Numbered from the stretch's first letter, positions 8,838-18,131 are shown. The stretch: DNA of 64,000 nt from CAVTWH01 sp963738365 (GCA_963738365.1 CAVTWH010000007.1:806001-870000); one strand, 5' to 3'. Notes: generated by a model from the letters alone, not told the origin. Translations and numbers: made by a program.

Positions 8838-9113
8838 TCAGACGGAGAACAGGTCTTCGACGCGCGCGCAGGTCACTGCGCTGCGCAGCCAATAGCGCAG
8901 GAGGACGAGGTCGGTGCAGGCCATGATCCGGGCCTGGGCGGCGGGTGGGACGTCCAGTCCCCGGGCTTCGAGTACCTCCAGCACGATCTCCGCCCTGGCC
9001 TCTGCCCGGCCCTGCGCTCTGCCCTGGTTGAAGTAGCGACGTGCGAAATCACTTTGGTAGCCGTGTCTGCGCACGATGTCTGCGGCGGAGCTCGGCGATC
9101 TACGGTCGTCCAT
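8838..9113 (-). CDS. Truncated C-terminal fragment of an Rpn/PD-(D/E)XK-like family protein
   Basis: A 91-residue open frame matching only the C-terminal third of its upstream neighbour. Both contain GYQSDFARRY, a charged spacer, a VL(E/D)(A/I)(R/L)(G/D)-type helix and a final (C)TD...LRxA segment. The nuclease-like N-terminal domain is absent. It is probably a decayed tandem copy rather than a functional gene. It is convergent with the phosphatidyltransferase gene. Confidence 0.45.
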   Translation of the reverse strand: MDDRRSPSSAADIVRRHGYQSDFARRYFNQGRAQGRAEARAEIVLEVLEARGLDVPPAAQARIMACTDLVLLRYWLRSAVTCARVEDLFSV

Positions 9114-9158
9114 ACGATGATCCGCGAGTTGTTGGGGCGGGGGAGCGGCAGTGTCGGG

Positions 9159-10011
9159 TCAGTCGGTGACCACGTCCTCGGCGGTGCGGGCGGACAGTGC
9201 GCGGCGCAGCCACATGCTCAGCGTGGCGCTGTCAGTGCAGCGGAGGATCTGGTCCCGGACCGTGGGTGAGACCTCCACGTCCCGGGCGTCGAGGATGTCC
9301 AGTACAGACTCGGCCTTGCCCTCCGCGACGTAGCGACGGGCGAAGTCGCTCTGGTAACCGCGCGACTGTGCGTTGATCATGAGGGCCTCCAGTTGTTTCT
9401 TGGCCGCCTCGGGCAACGCCTTGAAAACCACATCAGGCATACAGCTTGGCCTGCTCCGGATCGATGACGTTGAGCGCTGTGAGCAGGGCTTCGAGGATCT
9501 CGGCACGGTCCGTGCGGCCGCCGTGCGCCAGGGCGGAGAGCACCGCGAGCTCGGGAACATCCCGCGCCCGCTCGGTGTCGGTCACCACCGGTACCTGATC
9601 GGGGCCGAGGACCAGCGGGGTGAGGACGAAGCCGGGGTATCCCACGTGGATCGGCAGCGAGCAGCGCCGTGCCACGCTTCGGTCGTCACACACCACGAGC
9701 AGTGCCACCGGGCAGCCGAGCCGGGCGTGCAGGGTGGCCACGTACGCCGGCCAGGAGCGCCGCTTGCGCTTGTCGGCGCTCAGTTGCACCTCGACTATCA
9801 CCGCCCAGACCGGACCTCGCCGTCCGGCCAGGGTCACCACGAGGTCGGCGCGGTACTCGGTGGGCGCGACGTCGGTCAGGTCGCCGGAGGAGAGCACGGC
9901 GCGGGTGAACGCGGGTACCCGCGCGTCGAAGGCGTCGACCAGCACTTCGGCCGCCAGCGTCGGACGCTCCCGGAACATGTCGATGAGCGTCTCGTGGAAC
10001 ACTGTCGGCAT
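9159..10011 (-). pseudogene. Rpn/PD-(D/E)XK-like putative nuclease, frame broken near 9431
   Basis: The first part (10011 to 9433, 192 aa) begins MPTVFHETLIDMFRERP and contains RADLVVTL...VWAVIVEVQLSADKRKR, resembling a PD-(D/E)XK core (Asp, then Glu-Val-Gln). It ends at a TGA after EQAKLYA. The second part continues in another frame from DVVFKALPEAAKKQLE to 9159. Removing one base at GCCTGATG joins them as ...KLYADVVFKALP, the usual order in this actinobacterial family. An ATG overlaps the first stop (ATGCCTGA), so coupled translation of a separate 93-aa protein is also possible. Exact biochemical role unknown. Confidence 0.6.
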
Positions 10012-10091
10012 GCGGCCAAGCTAGCTGGCCGGTGACTGACCGTGCGTCAGCAGAACGTCCACAGTGGACGCGGATGCCGGTGACGGCGCGG

Positions 10092-11524
10092 TCAGGCCGG
10101 GCCGACGAGATCGGCGACGATCTTCGCGGACAGGGTGACCATTGGCAGCCCGCCGCCCGGGTGGACCGAGCCGCCGACCAGGAACAGGCCCCGGACCGGG
10201 CCGGTGTTGGGTGGCCGGAGCAGCCGGTGCGCGGGGGTGCCGTAGATGGCCCCGTCCGGGGTGCCGGTGGCGTCGGCCAGGTCGGCCGGGGTACGCACCT
10301 CGCGGAAGAGCAGCCGGTCGCGGACGTCCACGCCGCGCTGCGCGAGCACCGCCAACACCCGGTCGGCGTAGCGGTCGGCCACGCCGTCGGCGCGCCAGTC
10401 GAAGCGGCCCTGTGGCGGGGCGTTGACCAGGACGAACCAGGCTTCGTGGCCGGGTGGGCGGACGGTCGGGTCAGTCGGGACGGTGAGGTAGACGGCCGGG
10501 TGGTCGGCCGGCTGGCCGCGCCGGAACACCGCGTTGAACTCGTCGTCGTAGACCGGCGGGAAGAACACCGTGTGGTGGGCCAGCCCGGGGTGTGCCCACG
10601 GACGCCGAGCAGCAGCACGAAGCCGCCGAGGCTGCGCTCGGCGAGCCGCGGCGGCCCGGCGCGGGACGGGCAGCAGGTCGGTGTAGACGCTGCGGGCGTC
10701 GGCGTTGGCCACCACCACGTCGGCCGGCTCGCGGTGACCGTCGGCCAGGCGTACCCCGGTCACTGAACCGCCCGCGTGCTCGATGCGGGTCACCGCCGCG
10801 CCGGTGTGCACGGCCACCCGTGCGCCTGCGCCCGGCGCAGCAGGGCGTCGGCCAGCGTGCCCAGGCCGCCGGGCAGGTACCAGCCGCCGAAGGCGTGCTC
10901 GGCGTACAGGATCGCGGCCAGCGCGGCGGGTGCCCGGCGCGGGTCGGCACCGGCGTAGGTGGCGTAGCGGTCCAGCAGTACCCGCAGCCGGGCGTCGCCC
11001 AGATAGGTGCGACCCAGGCTGCGCAGGCTGCGCGCCGGGCGCGACTGCGCGCCAGGTCGCCCAGGTGCCGGGCCAGCCGAGCAGCGAGCGCCGATCGACC
11101 GGGCGGGTCAGCACGTCGCGCCAGCACGCCGCCCAGATCCGGGCGGCCCGGGCGGACAGCGCCCGCCAGTCGCGCGCCGGCCGGGGCGCCCAGCGCGGCG
11201 CCGATCCGGGCGGCGAAGTCCGACCGCGCCGAGTCGAGCACCGTGCCGTCCGGGAAGACGTGCCGGACCAGCGGGTCGAGCGGTTCCAGGCCAGCCGTCG
11301 GCGAGCCGCGCGCCGGTGGCGGTGAAGAACTCGGCGAAGACCTGCGGCAGGGTGAGCAGGCTCGGCCCGGTGTCGAAGCGGAACCCGTCGCGCTGGTACC
11401 GGCCGAGCTTGCCGCCCACCGTGGGGGCCTGCTCGAAGACGGTCACCCGGTGGCCGGCGGCGGCCAGCCGCGCGGCGGCCGCGAGCCCGCCGACCCCGGC
11501 GCCGATCACCACCACCCGGCTCAC
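10092..11524 (-). pseudogene. CrtI-like phytoene desaturase / carotenoid oxidoreductase, several frame breaks
   Basis: FAD-dependent carotenoid desaturase family. The GTG start at 11524 gives a clear dinucleotide-binding N-terminus (VVIGAGVGGLAAAARLAAAG, then VTVFEQAPTVGGKLGRY and DTGPSLLTLPQVF). The C-terminal half is readable in another frame (ADVVVANADARSVYTDLLP; HHTVFFPPVYDDEFNAVF; GGSVHPGGGLPMVTLSAKIV, the typical CrtI ending). A short middle stretch (LLLGVRGHTPG) needs a third frame. The span is not a multiple of three. The start overlaps the glycosyltransferase stop (GTGA), as expected for an intact operon, so the breaks may be sequence errors rather than decay. Confidence 0.7.
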
Positions 11525-12624
11525 CGCAGCGCCCGACGTCGGCCCTTCCAGGCGCAACCGGCCCAGCCGGTGCAGCCGGTGCGAGCGCGCCACCAGCCAG
11601 CCGAAGACCGCCACGGAGACCGGCTGGGCCAGCGCGTCCGGGCCAGGTCCGGCCGCCGGTGGCCCGGCCGGCGATCGACCCGGCCCAGCACGCCGAGCGC
11701 GTACCCGGCAGGCGCCGGCCAGCGGGGCGAGCGGTGCCAGCGGCCAGCGGGCCAGGTACGCCACGGCCAGCAGCGCCGGCACGCCGACCGCGCCGGCCGG
11801 CGGGCGAACGCCGCCCACAGCGACTTGGCGTAGCCGTCCCGCAGCGCCGCCCAGCCGCCGTACATCCGGCAGGCGGCCAGCCGGTGCGCGCCGGCCAGGC
11901 CGATCCGGCCGCCGGTGCGCTTGACCGCCCGGGCCAGCTCGACATCCTCCAGTACCCGGCCCGGCACCGCCGCGTGCCCGCCGGCCCGCTCGTAGGCGGC
12001 CCGGTCCACCAGCAGGAACTGGCCACCGGCGGCGGCCAGCGACGGCCGGCGCGTGCGCTCCATCGCCCGCAGCGGCAGGAACGTCAGCCACGACCAGGGC
12101 AGCAGCGGCTGTACCAGCCGCTCGCCGGCGCTGCGCGCGAGCAGCCGCGGGTACGCGCTGAGCAGCCAGGCGCTGCCCGCGCAGCGTCGCCACGGCAGCC
12201 GCCAGGGCCTGCGGCGCCAGCACCACGTCGGCGTCGACGAAGGCGAGCACCCCGACCGCCGGCCGGCACCGCGGCGGCCAGTTGCCGGCAGGCCCACGGC
12301 TTGCCCAGCCAACCGGGCGGCGGCGGCTGCCCGGCCAGCGGCGTCCGATCGCCGGCCAGCCCGCGGACCACCTCGGCGGTACCGTCGCCGGACCCGTCGT
12401 CCAGCACCAGCACCGCAGCCCCGGTACGCCCCGCTGGGCCAGCAGCGCAGCCAGGCACGCGCCCACCTGGTGCGCCTCGTCCCGGACCGGCAGCAGCACC
12501 GCGACCGGCCCGTCCACGGCGGCGGATCGGCCGACAGTCGGCGCAGCAGCAGCGCGTTGACCGCCGTGTGCGTGGTCAGCACCCCGGCCAGCACGGTGGG
12601 CAGCCACGCCAGCACGCCGGTCAC
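11521..12624 (-). pseudogene. Family 2 glycosyltransferase of the carotenoid locus, multiple frame breaks
   Basis: GT2-type enzyme, probably for carotenoid glycosylation. Pieces in three frames fit one protein in order: VLLPVRDEAHQVGACLAALL, LVLDDGSGDGTAEVVRGLAG, PPGWLGKPWACRQLA, VLAFVDADVVLAPQAL, GQFLLVDRAAYERAGGHAAV, VLEDVELARAVKR and AVFGWLVARSHRL. The nucleotide-sugar DDGSGDGT and DAD motifs and the EDVELA motif are intact. I count at least seven single-base shifts, mostly in G/C-rich runs; their sum leaves the total (1104 nt) a multiple of three. Start and stop both show 4-nt overlaps with the neighbours. Hydrophobic ends suggest membrane association. Confidence 0.65.
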
Positions 12625-13495
12625 TGCAGCCGCCCCGGCCGCCGCCGGTCATCCCCGGTCGTCCCCGGCGGTTGGTCATCCCGGGCCGGCCCCGGTTGCC
12701 GGTCGTCAGCGGCGACCGTCCGGAGCGCCGGAATCGGGTCGGGGTCGGGTGCTGCTGAGCGTTCCGCGGCGTTCGCCGGGTCAGCAGTATCCAGGCCAGC
12801 GGGGCGGCCACCAGGCCCATGCCGAGGCCGCCGGCCAGCGCCGAGGTGGGCAGGTGCAGGAAGACTGCGTGGGCCAGCACGGAGGAGGCGTAGGTCCACA
12901 GGTAGAGGGCGTACATCGGGGTGTCGCGGCGGTCGGCGCCGGGCGCGCCGGACAGGGCGGCGAAGGCGGCCATCATCGCCACGGCGACCAGCAGCCAGCC
13001 CAGGTAGTTGCCCAGCGGTGCGCCGCCCAGGCCGGGGTGCGGATCGTCCCAGCGCCAGTACCCGGCAGCCACCATCTGCGGGTCGAGGAACAGGTCCCAG
13101 GCGGCCAGCGCCCAGCCGGCCAGCGCGACCCGGGGCACCGGGCGGTGCGCCAGCCGGGCCGCCGCGCACCACGCCGGCCAGGCCATCCAGGCCCAGGCCA
13201 GCGGAATCACCAGCGGTACGCCGGCCAGCCGGGGACCGAGCGCGCCGGAGTAGGCGTACCCGCCGAACGGCACCCCGGTGTGCACGCCCACCGCCTCCAC
13301 CAGCAGGCCGCCCCCGGCGGCGACGAGCACGAGGGCGGCGCCCGCGCGTACCCCCCGGGTGGTCAGGCAGTGCGCCACCGACCAGCAGAAGCCGGCCACG
13401 ACGGTGACCGCCACCAGGGTGGCCCGGGCTGTGCCGCCGGTCAGCGGGTAGCAGACCTGCAAGGCGACCAGCGCCGCGAGCGGCAGCATCCGCAT
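12621..13495 (-). CDS. CruF-like carotenoid biosynthesis membrane protein
   Basis: Seven or so hydrophobic segments. CruF enzymes are carotenoid 1',2'-hydratases. Family-like stretches are GVPFGGYAYSGALGPRLAGV, VPLVIPLAWAWMAWPAW, WDLFLDPQMVAAGYWRWDDP and GNYLGWLLVA. The ATG (13495) overlaps the last base of the GNAT stop. The core frame runs on past the expected end. The stop that overlaps the glycosyltransferase GTG (GTGA at 12621-12624) lies in another frame, so one indel is implied in the hydrophilic tail (about 12.63-12.78 kb). Substrate is inferred from the adjacent CrtI-like and glycosyltransferase genes. Confidence 0.65.
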
Positions 13496-14091
13496 CAGCG
13501 CTGCGGCGGCGCCGGGCAGTCCGCCGGGCTCGGGGCGGCGGCGGCCAGCCCGGGCGGCAGCGGCAGGCTGCGGCCCAGGATGGCGAACGGGCGATCGTCA
13601 CCGGGGAAGGCGAAGTGCCGCAACACGTCCACGAAGCCGAACCGGCGGTACAGCCGCCAGGCGCGGGAGCGCTGCTCGTCGGCCTCCGGCGTGGACAGCA
13701 GCGTGGTCTGCCCGTCGCCCAGCGACAGCAGCGCCGCAGCTGGCCGGCGCCCAGCCCGGCGCCCTGCGCGGCGGGGCGCACGTGCAGCTCGACCACCTCG
13801 AAGCAGTCGCTGAGCCAGGCCCGCCGGGCGTCCCGGCGCAGCGCCTCGCGGACCCGGTCGTGCCACCACTGCCCGCGCACCGAGGCGTACCCGTAGCCGA
13901 AGCCGAGCAGCCGGTTCTGCGCATCCAGGGTGGCCACCGCACGGAATCCGGGCCGGTGCACGTGTCCGGCGACGTACCCGCGCCGGGCTGGCGGTCAGCT
14001 CCGGCGGGTACCCCATCGCCTGGCCGTACACCTCGATGACGTCGTCCAGCCGGCGTGCGAGCTCGTCGGAGGTCCACGCCACCAGCCGCAT
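13495..14091 (-). pseudogene. GNAT-family acetyltransferase, two compensating frame breaks
   Basis: GCN5-related N-acetyltransferase of about 199 residues from ATG 14091. It reads MRLVAWTSDELARRLDDVIE in frame one, shifts near 13980 to GHVHRPGFRAVATLDAQNRL and a core VVELHVRPAAQGAGLGAGQL (the acetyl-CoA-binding Q/RxxGxG/A motif is here as QGAGLG), then returns near 13740 to AWRLYRRFGFVDVLRHFAFP. One extra and one missing base restore the original frame. The substrate is unknown. The gene lies between CrtA-like and CruF-like genes on the same strand. Confidence 0.65.
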
Positions 14092-14119
14092 CTGCACCCC
14101 TGCCCGTCCCACCCGCGGA

Positions 14120-14827
14120 TCAGCACCGTCCCGCCGCGCCGAGCACGGCGGTGTCCCCGCTCGTCCCGAGCACCGCGAAGCGCGCGAACAGCTCCTCGGC
14201 GTACCACCCGACCCGGGGAGTGGCGTCGATGGCCCGGCGGTGCTCTGGCTGACGGTACGCGAAGGCCCGCAGATCCGCGCTGTGCCGCCAGAGGCTGACC
14301 GTACCCTGCCAGCCCAGCGGCGCTTCACCGACTCCGAAGGCGGCCAGTAGCCCCGGCGCGTCACGCAGCGGCGCGGCCACCGGGCCGATCGCCCGCCAGA
14401 AGGTCACCGCCCTGGCGGGCCGCAGCCGGGCCCGGGTGAGCGCCAGTACCGGTCCGTCGGGCCCCGTCGGCTCGGCCGTTGCCGGCCGGTCGGCGGTGGT
14501 CGCCGGTTCCGGGACACTGAACGGCGAAGCGCCGGACCAGGAGCCGCGCACGGCCAGCGGGCGCAGGTCGACCCGGCAGGTCGCGGTGGCGATGGCGGCC
14601 CACTCCGGGAAGGCCGGCGGCGGCCCGTCGGTCACCGTCACCGCCGCCCAGCGGGTGAGGTCCGCGCTGGTCGGCCCGAACACCCCGTCCCGCCCGGTGC
14701 CGAGCAGCTTCACGAAGCGGGTACCGGCGGCGCCGCGCAGCTGGCGCGCCCCGCCGGCCATCCGCCACAGCGCCCGGGGCAGCGCCCCGGCCGGGATCCG
14801 CCACACGTGCAGCGCCGTGCTGGTCAC
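14120..14827 (-). CDS. Spheroidene monooxygenase (CrtA)-like protein
   Basis: A 235-residue protein resembling the CrtA/spheroidene monooxygenase family: LHVWRIP near the start, a central LGTGRDGVFGPTSADLTRWA, TFWRAIGPVAAPLRDAPGLLAAFGVGEAPLG, and a C-terminal SLWRHSADLRAFAYRQPEHR. True CrtA oxygenates carotenoids; many actinobacterial homologues are uncharacterised. The GTG start overlaps the YbaK stop by 4 nt. The Cys-ending tail after AVLGTSGD may be slightly altered by an indel, since this region is indel-prone. Confidence 0.7.
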   Translation of the reverse strand: MTSTALHVWRIPAGALPRALWRMAGGARQLRGAAGTRFVKLLGTGRDGVFGPTSADLTRWAAVTVTDGPPPAFPEWAAIATATCRVDLRPLAVRGSWSGASPFSVPEPATTADRPATAEPTGPDGPVLALTRARLRPARAVTFWRAIGPVAAPLRDAPGLLAAFGVGEAPLGWQGTVSLWRHSADLRAFAYRQPEHRRAIDATPRVGWYAEELFARFAVLGTSGDTAVLGAAGRC

Positions 14828-15306
14828 GCCACGTCGGCGGGGGTACCTGCGGTGACCCGGACCAGCTCGGCGAAGGTGGTCGGGTAGACCGCGTGGGCGA
14901 TCCCGCCGGCCGCCCAGACCTCCTGGTAGCCGGCCAGCGCAGTGTCCACCAGGGTGCGCAGCGGCTTGGGGTGGCCGAGCGGCGCCACGCCGCCGATGGT
15001 CTGTCCGGTGTGCTCGCGGACGAACTCGGGGGTGGCCCGCTTCAGCGTGCCGAGTCCGAGGTCGGCGGCGACCCGGGCGACGTCCACCCGGTGCGCCCCG
15101 CAGGTCAGGATGAGCAGCGGTTCGCCGTCGGCATTGAAGATCAGCGAGTTGGCGATCTGGCCCACCTCGACGCCGAGCGCGGCGGCGGCCAGCGCGGCGG
15201 TGCCGGCCGCGTCGGAGAGCATGCGTACCTCGCTGCGCCGGCCGGCGCCGTCCCGGGCGTCGGCGGCGTCCAGCGCGTCCTGAACTGCGGTCACGTTCGG
15301 GTGCAT
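14824..15306 (-). CDS. YbaK/EbsC-family aminoacyl-tRNA deacylase-like protein
   Basis: A 160-residue YbaK/prolyl-tRNA-editing domain. Key pieces are AANSL-type ALGVEVGQIANSLIF, LILTCGAHRVD, and TGQTIGGVAPLGHP, the last being the conserved GGVxPxG loop. These proteins hydrolyse misacylated tRNA in the cytosol. ATG 15306 is preceded by a good Shine-Dalgarno sequence (GAGGAG). It is the first gene of a minus-strand run leading into the carotenoid genes, overlapping the CrtA-like start by 4 nt. Confidence 0.85.
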   Translation of the reverse strand: MHPNVTAVQDALDAADARDGAGRRSEVRMLSDAAGTAALAAAALGVEVGQIANSLIFNADGEPLLILTCGAHRVDVARVAADLGLGTLKRATPEFVREHTGQTIGGVAPLGHPKPLRTLVDTALAGYQEVWAAGGIAHAVYPTTFAELVRVTAGTPADVA

Positions 15307-15322
15307 ACCTGCGCTCCTCGGG

Positions 15323-16432
15323 TCAGGTGGGTGGCAGTGCGGCGGGCTCGTCCGGTCCCACGGTACGGGCCGTCTCGGCGAGCGCCACGCCGGCCAGGAT
15401 GAACACCCCGCCGGCCAGTTGGGCGCCGGCCAGCCGCTCGTCCAGCACCAGCCAGGCGACCGCGCTGGCGAGCACCGGCTCGACCATTCCGACGATCCCG
15501 ACCGAGGTGGGCGGCAGGTGGCGCAGGGCCGCGAGGTTCAGCGAGTACGCCGCGATCGAGCCGCCCACCACCAGGTACCCGGCCAGCAGCCAGACCGGCA
15601 GCCCGTGGCTGGTCTGCCCGAGCACGTGGTACGGGAACCGCCACCACGGCCACAGCACCGCACCGGCCAGCGCCGCCACCCCGAACGACCAGCAGGTGAC
15701 CGCGCTCGCCTCGCGCCGGGCCACCAGCCGGGGACCGAGCACGTAGTAGACGGCGACCAGGGCGGCGGCGCCGAGCCCGGCGGCCACCCCGACCGGGTCG
15801 AGCGCTCCGGCGCCGGTGTGCCACACCTGGGCGACGGCGGCCAGCCCGGCCAGGCTCAGCGCCAGCCCGAACCACAGCCGCGGGCGTACCCGCTGTCGCT
15901 GGCCGAACCGCGCCCAGAGCGCCACCAGCAGCGGCGCGGTGTACTCGAACAGCAGCGCGATGCCGACCGGCAGGTGCGCGATGGCCACGAAGTACAGCGC
16001 CGGCACGGCCAGGAACCCGACCAGCCCGTACCCGATGAGCAGTGGCAGTTCCCGCCGGCTGACCCGCAGCGCGGCCAGCCCCCGCGGGCGTGGCGTCCCC
16101 GGCGACGCGTCCCGCCGGTCGTCGGCGGATACCCCGGCTGCCCCGGATCGGGGGTCGGTGCCTGAGCTGACGGCGCGTGTCCGGACGCCGGGGTGACCCC
16201 GGGCGCCGGCCCGGCCGCGGACGGCGAGGACGGCGAGCAGGCCGAGGGCGGCTCCGCTGGCCCGCAGCACGGTCAGGTGGCCGGCGTCCACGCCGGCTTC
16301 CATGATCAGTTTGCTGACCGTGCCGTTGACGGCGAAGAGCGCCCCGCCGAGGAGCACCATGAGCACCCCGACGGCCGTCCCGGACAGCGGTTTCGCACTG
16401 GTCCGGGGGTTGCGCTGCAGGGTAGCGGTCAC
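15323..16432 (-). CDS. EamA-family DMT transporter
   Basis: A 369-residue membrane protein with two EamA repeats (about residues 15-75 plus 130-170, and 185-355) and ten predicted hydrophobic segments. A hydrophilic insert of about 50 residues, rich in Arg/Gly/Ser, separates the second and third segments, longer than usual. Motifs such as ALYFVAIAHLPVGIALLFEY and PTSVGIVGMVEPVLASAVAW are typical of the family. The substrate is unknown. It is the head of the minus-strand run, 17 nt upstream of the YbaK start. The GTG start lies 6 nt after a TAGCCT -10. Confidence 0.85.
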   Translation of the reverse strand: MTATLQRNPRTSAKPLSGTAVGVLMVLLGGALFAVNGTVSKLIMEAGVDAGHLTVLRASGAALGLLAVLAVRGRAGARGHPGVRTRAVSSGTDPRSGAAGVSADDRRDASPGTPRPRGLAALRVSRRELPLLIGYGLVGFLAVPALYFVAIAHLPVGIALLFEYTAPLLVALWARFGQRQRVRPRLWFGLALSLAGLAAVAQVWHTGAGALDPVGVAAGLGAAALVAVYYVLGPRLVARREASAVTCWSFGVAALAGAVLWPWWRFPYHVLGQTSHGLPVWLLAGYLVVGGSIAAYSLNLAALRHLPPTSVGIVGMVEPVLASAVAWLVLDERLAGAQLAGGVFILAGVALAETARTVGPDEPAALPPT

Positions 16433-16438
16433 TGGTCG

Positions 16439-16444
16439 AGGCTA
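16439..16444 (-). promoter_or_regulatory. -10 element (TAGCCT) of the EamA transporter, leaderless type
   Basis: On the minus strand TAGCCT is followed by CGACCA and the GTG start at 16432. No Shine-Dalgarno sequence. The spacing matches metF, the P-loop kinase, the LLM gene and others. Confidence 0.45.
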
Positions 16445-16537
16445 GCCTGCCCCTTACCGGCGAGGCTCCTGCGAGGCCGTCCGGGTGACCGGCGTCGCCC
16501 GCTGCCCGTGACCGTGACCGGCGTCGCCGCCCCGCGC

Positions 16538-16543
16538 TACCGT
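16538..16543 (+). promoter_or_regulatory. -10 element (TACCGT) of the P-loop kinase, leaderless type
   Basis: TACCGT, then 6 nt (GACCGG), then GTG 16550. This sets the start of the kinase well inside a much longer open frame that begins at 16193. Confidence 0.45.
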
Positions 16544-16549
16544 GACCGG

Positions 16550-17161
16550 GTGCCCGACGTCCCCGCTGCCGGCCTGCCGCGCCCTGCGTTGATCATGCTG
16601 AACGGGCCGCCCGGGGTGGGGAAGTCCACGCTGGCCCGGCGCTACGTCGAGGACCATCCGCTCACCCTGGACCTGGACGTGGACCGGATCCGGGACCTGA
16701 TCGGCGGCTGGCGCACCGATCGGGACGCGGCCGGGGTGCTGGCCCGGGCCGCCGCGCTCGGCGCCGCGCGGGCGCATCTGACCGGCGGGTACAGCGTGAT
16801 CGTGCCGCAGTTCCTGGCCCGGCCCCAGCTGCTCGACCAGGCGGCGGAGCTGGCCGCCGCGGTGGGCGCCGCCTTCCACGAGGTGGTGCTCTGGGACGGC
16901 CGCGAGGCGGCGGTACGCCGGTTCGTCGCCCGGGACCGGGCGGCGCCCGGGGCGGCCGACAGCTGGGCGTCGGTGACCGCGGCCGGCGGTACCCCGGCCC
17001 TGCAGGCGTTGTACGACCGGCTGGCGGCGCTGGTCGCGGCGCGCCCCGGCGCCCGGCTGGTACCCACCCGGCACGGCGACGTCGAGGGCGCCTACCGCGG
17101 CCTGCTGGCTGCGCTGGAGCCGACCGGGGCTAGGTTGGGCGGGTGCGCGCCGGAATCGTGA
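16550..17161 (+). CDS. P-loop ATPase/kinase (AAA_33 / zeta-toxin-like nucleotide kinase fold)
   Basis: A 203-residue protein with a strong Walker A motif GPPGVGKST (about residues 19-27) directly after a hydrophobic strand, and a second acidic motif LDLDVDRIRDLIGGW as in small-molecule or sugar kinases. The upstream 119 codons of the open frame overlap the EamA gene on the other strand and are excluded. No partner antitoxin is visible, so a toxin role is not suggested. The phosphorylated substrate is unknown. The 3' end overlaps the LLM gene start by 19 nt. Confidence 0.7.
   Translation: MPDVPAAGLPRPALIMLNGPPGVGKSTLARRYVEDHPLTLDLDVDRIRDLIGGWRTDRDAAGVLARAAALGAARAHLTGGYSVIVPQFLARPQLLDQAAELAAAVGAAFHEVVLWDGREAAVRRFVARDRAAPGAADSWASVTAAGGTPALQALYDRLAALVAARPGARLVPTRHGDVEGAYRGLLAALEPTGARLGGCAPES
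17131..17136 (+). promoter_or_regulatory. -10 element (TAGGTT) of the LLM oxidoreductase, leaderless type
   Basis: TAGGTT lies inside the 3' end of the kinase gene, 6 nt before GTG 17143. Confidence 0.45.
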
Positions 17162-18018
17162 TCCTGCCGGACCAGCGCTGGGCGGTTGCCGCCCGGCGCT
17201 GGCGGCTGGCCGAGGAGTACGGCTTCGCCCACGCCTGGACCTACGACCATCTGGGCTGGCGGGACCTGGTCGACGGCCCGTGGTTCGACGCGGTGGGTAC
17301 GCTGACCGCCGCCGCCACCCTGACCTCCCGGATCCGGCTGGGCACCCTGGTGGCCTCGCCGAACTTCCGGCACCCGGTGCACTTCGCCCGCCAACTGACC
17401 GGCCTGGACGACGTCAGTGACGGGCGGGTACTGCTCGGCGTGGGGGCCGGCGGGCTGGGCTTCGACGCCGACGTGCTGGGCGCCGCGCCGCTCACGCCCC
17501 GGCAGCGCGCCGACCGCTACGCCGAGTTCGTCGAGCTGCTCGACGCGCTGCTGCGCGAGGAGCGGGTGAGCTGGCGGGGGAAGTGGTACACGGCGGTGGA
17601 CGCGCGGACCACGCCGGGCTGCGTGCAGCGTCCCCGGCTGCCGTTCGTGGTGTCCGCGAACGGCCCGCGCGGGCTGCGCCTGGCTGCCCGTTTCGGGCAG
17701 GGCTGGGTGACCACCGGTACCGGCGGCGACGACCTGGACGCCTGGTGGGCCGGGGTGGCGCAGCTGTCCGGCCGGCTGGACGAGGTCCTGGACCGGGCCG
17801 CCCGCCCGCGCGCCGACCTGGCCCGGTACCTGCTGCTCGACTCGGCGCCGGTCTACTCGCTGTCCAGCGTGGCCGCCTTCACCGACGCGGTGGGCCGGGC
17901 CGGCGAGCTGGGCTTCACCGACGTGCTCACCCACTGGCCCCGCCGGTCCAGCTGGTACGCCGGGGACGAGGCGGTCCTCGAAGCCGTGGCGGCCGAGGTG
18001 CTCCCGACGCTGGCCTGA
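17143..18018 (+). CDS. LLM-class (probably F420-dependent) oxidoreductase
   Basis: Bacterial luciferase-like TIM barrel of 291 residues. It begins VRAGIVILPDQRW and continues AEEYGFAHAWTYDHLGW, RIRLGTLVASPNFRHPVHFARQ, DGRVLLGVGAGG and LPFVVSANGPRGLRLAARFGQGW, all typical of F420-dependent LLM enzymes of actinomycetes. The substrate is unknown. FMN instead of F420 cannot be excluded from sequence alone. It is followed by an untranslated region leading to the SOS promoter. Confidence 0.85.
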   Translation: MRAGIVILPDQRWAVAARRWRLAEEYGFAHAWTYDHLGWRDLVDGPWFDAVGTLTAAATLTSRIRLGTLVASPNFRHPVHFARQLTGLDDVSDGRVLLGVGAGGLGFDADVLGAAPLTPRQRADRYAEFVELLDALLREERVSWRGKWYTAVDARTTPGCVQRPRLPFVVSANGPRGLRLAARFGQGWVTTGTGGDDLDAWWAGVAQLSGRLDEVLDRAARPRADLARYLLLDSAPVYSLSSVAAFTDAVGRAGELGFTDVLTHWPRRSSWYAGDEAVLEAVAAEVLPTLA

Positions 18019-18100
18019 GCCCCGCCGCACTACGTTGGCGTGCTGGTGGCGGCGGTATCACAGAACAAATCAGACAGTGCTGTGCGGCACCGTTGCGGTC

Positions 18101-18128
18101 TTGTCGTACCCGGGGTTTACTCTATAAG
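18101..18128 (+). promoter_or_regulatory. Promoter of the SOS mutasome operon
   Basis: -35-like TTGTCG (18101-18106), 16 nt, then -10 TATAAG (18123-18128). The predicted start falls inside the LexA box just downstream. This is the most A/T-rich spot of the 444-nt gap between the LLM gene and the HEPN gene. Confidence 0.5.
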
Positions 18129-18131
18129 TGT

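Noticed and set aside
11521..12624. Programmed frameshifting in the glycosyltransferase
   Set aside because: Too many shifts in both directions without slippery heptamers; sequence error or decay is simpler.
16550..17161. Zeta-toxin of a toxin-antitoxin pair
   Set aside because: Only the P-loop fold is shared; no antitoxin gene precedes it and its neighbour is an oxidoreductase.
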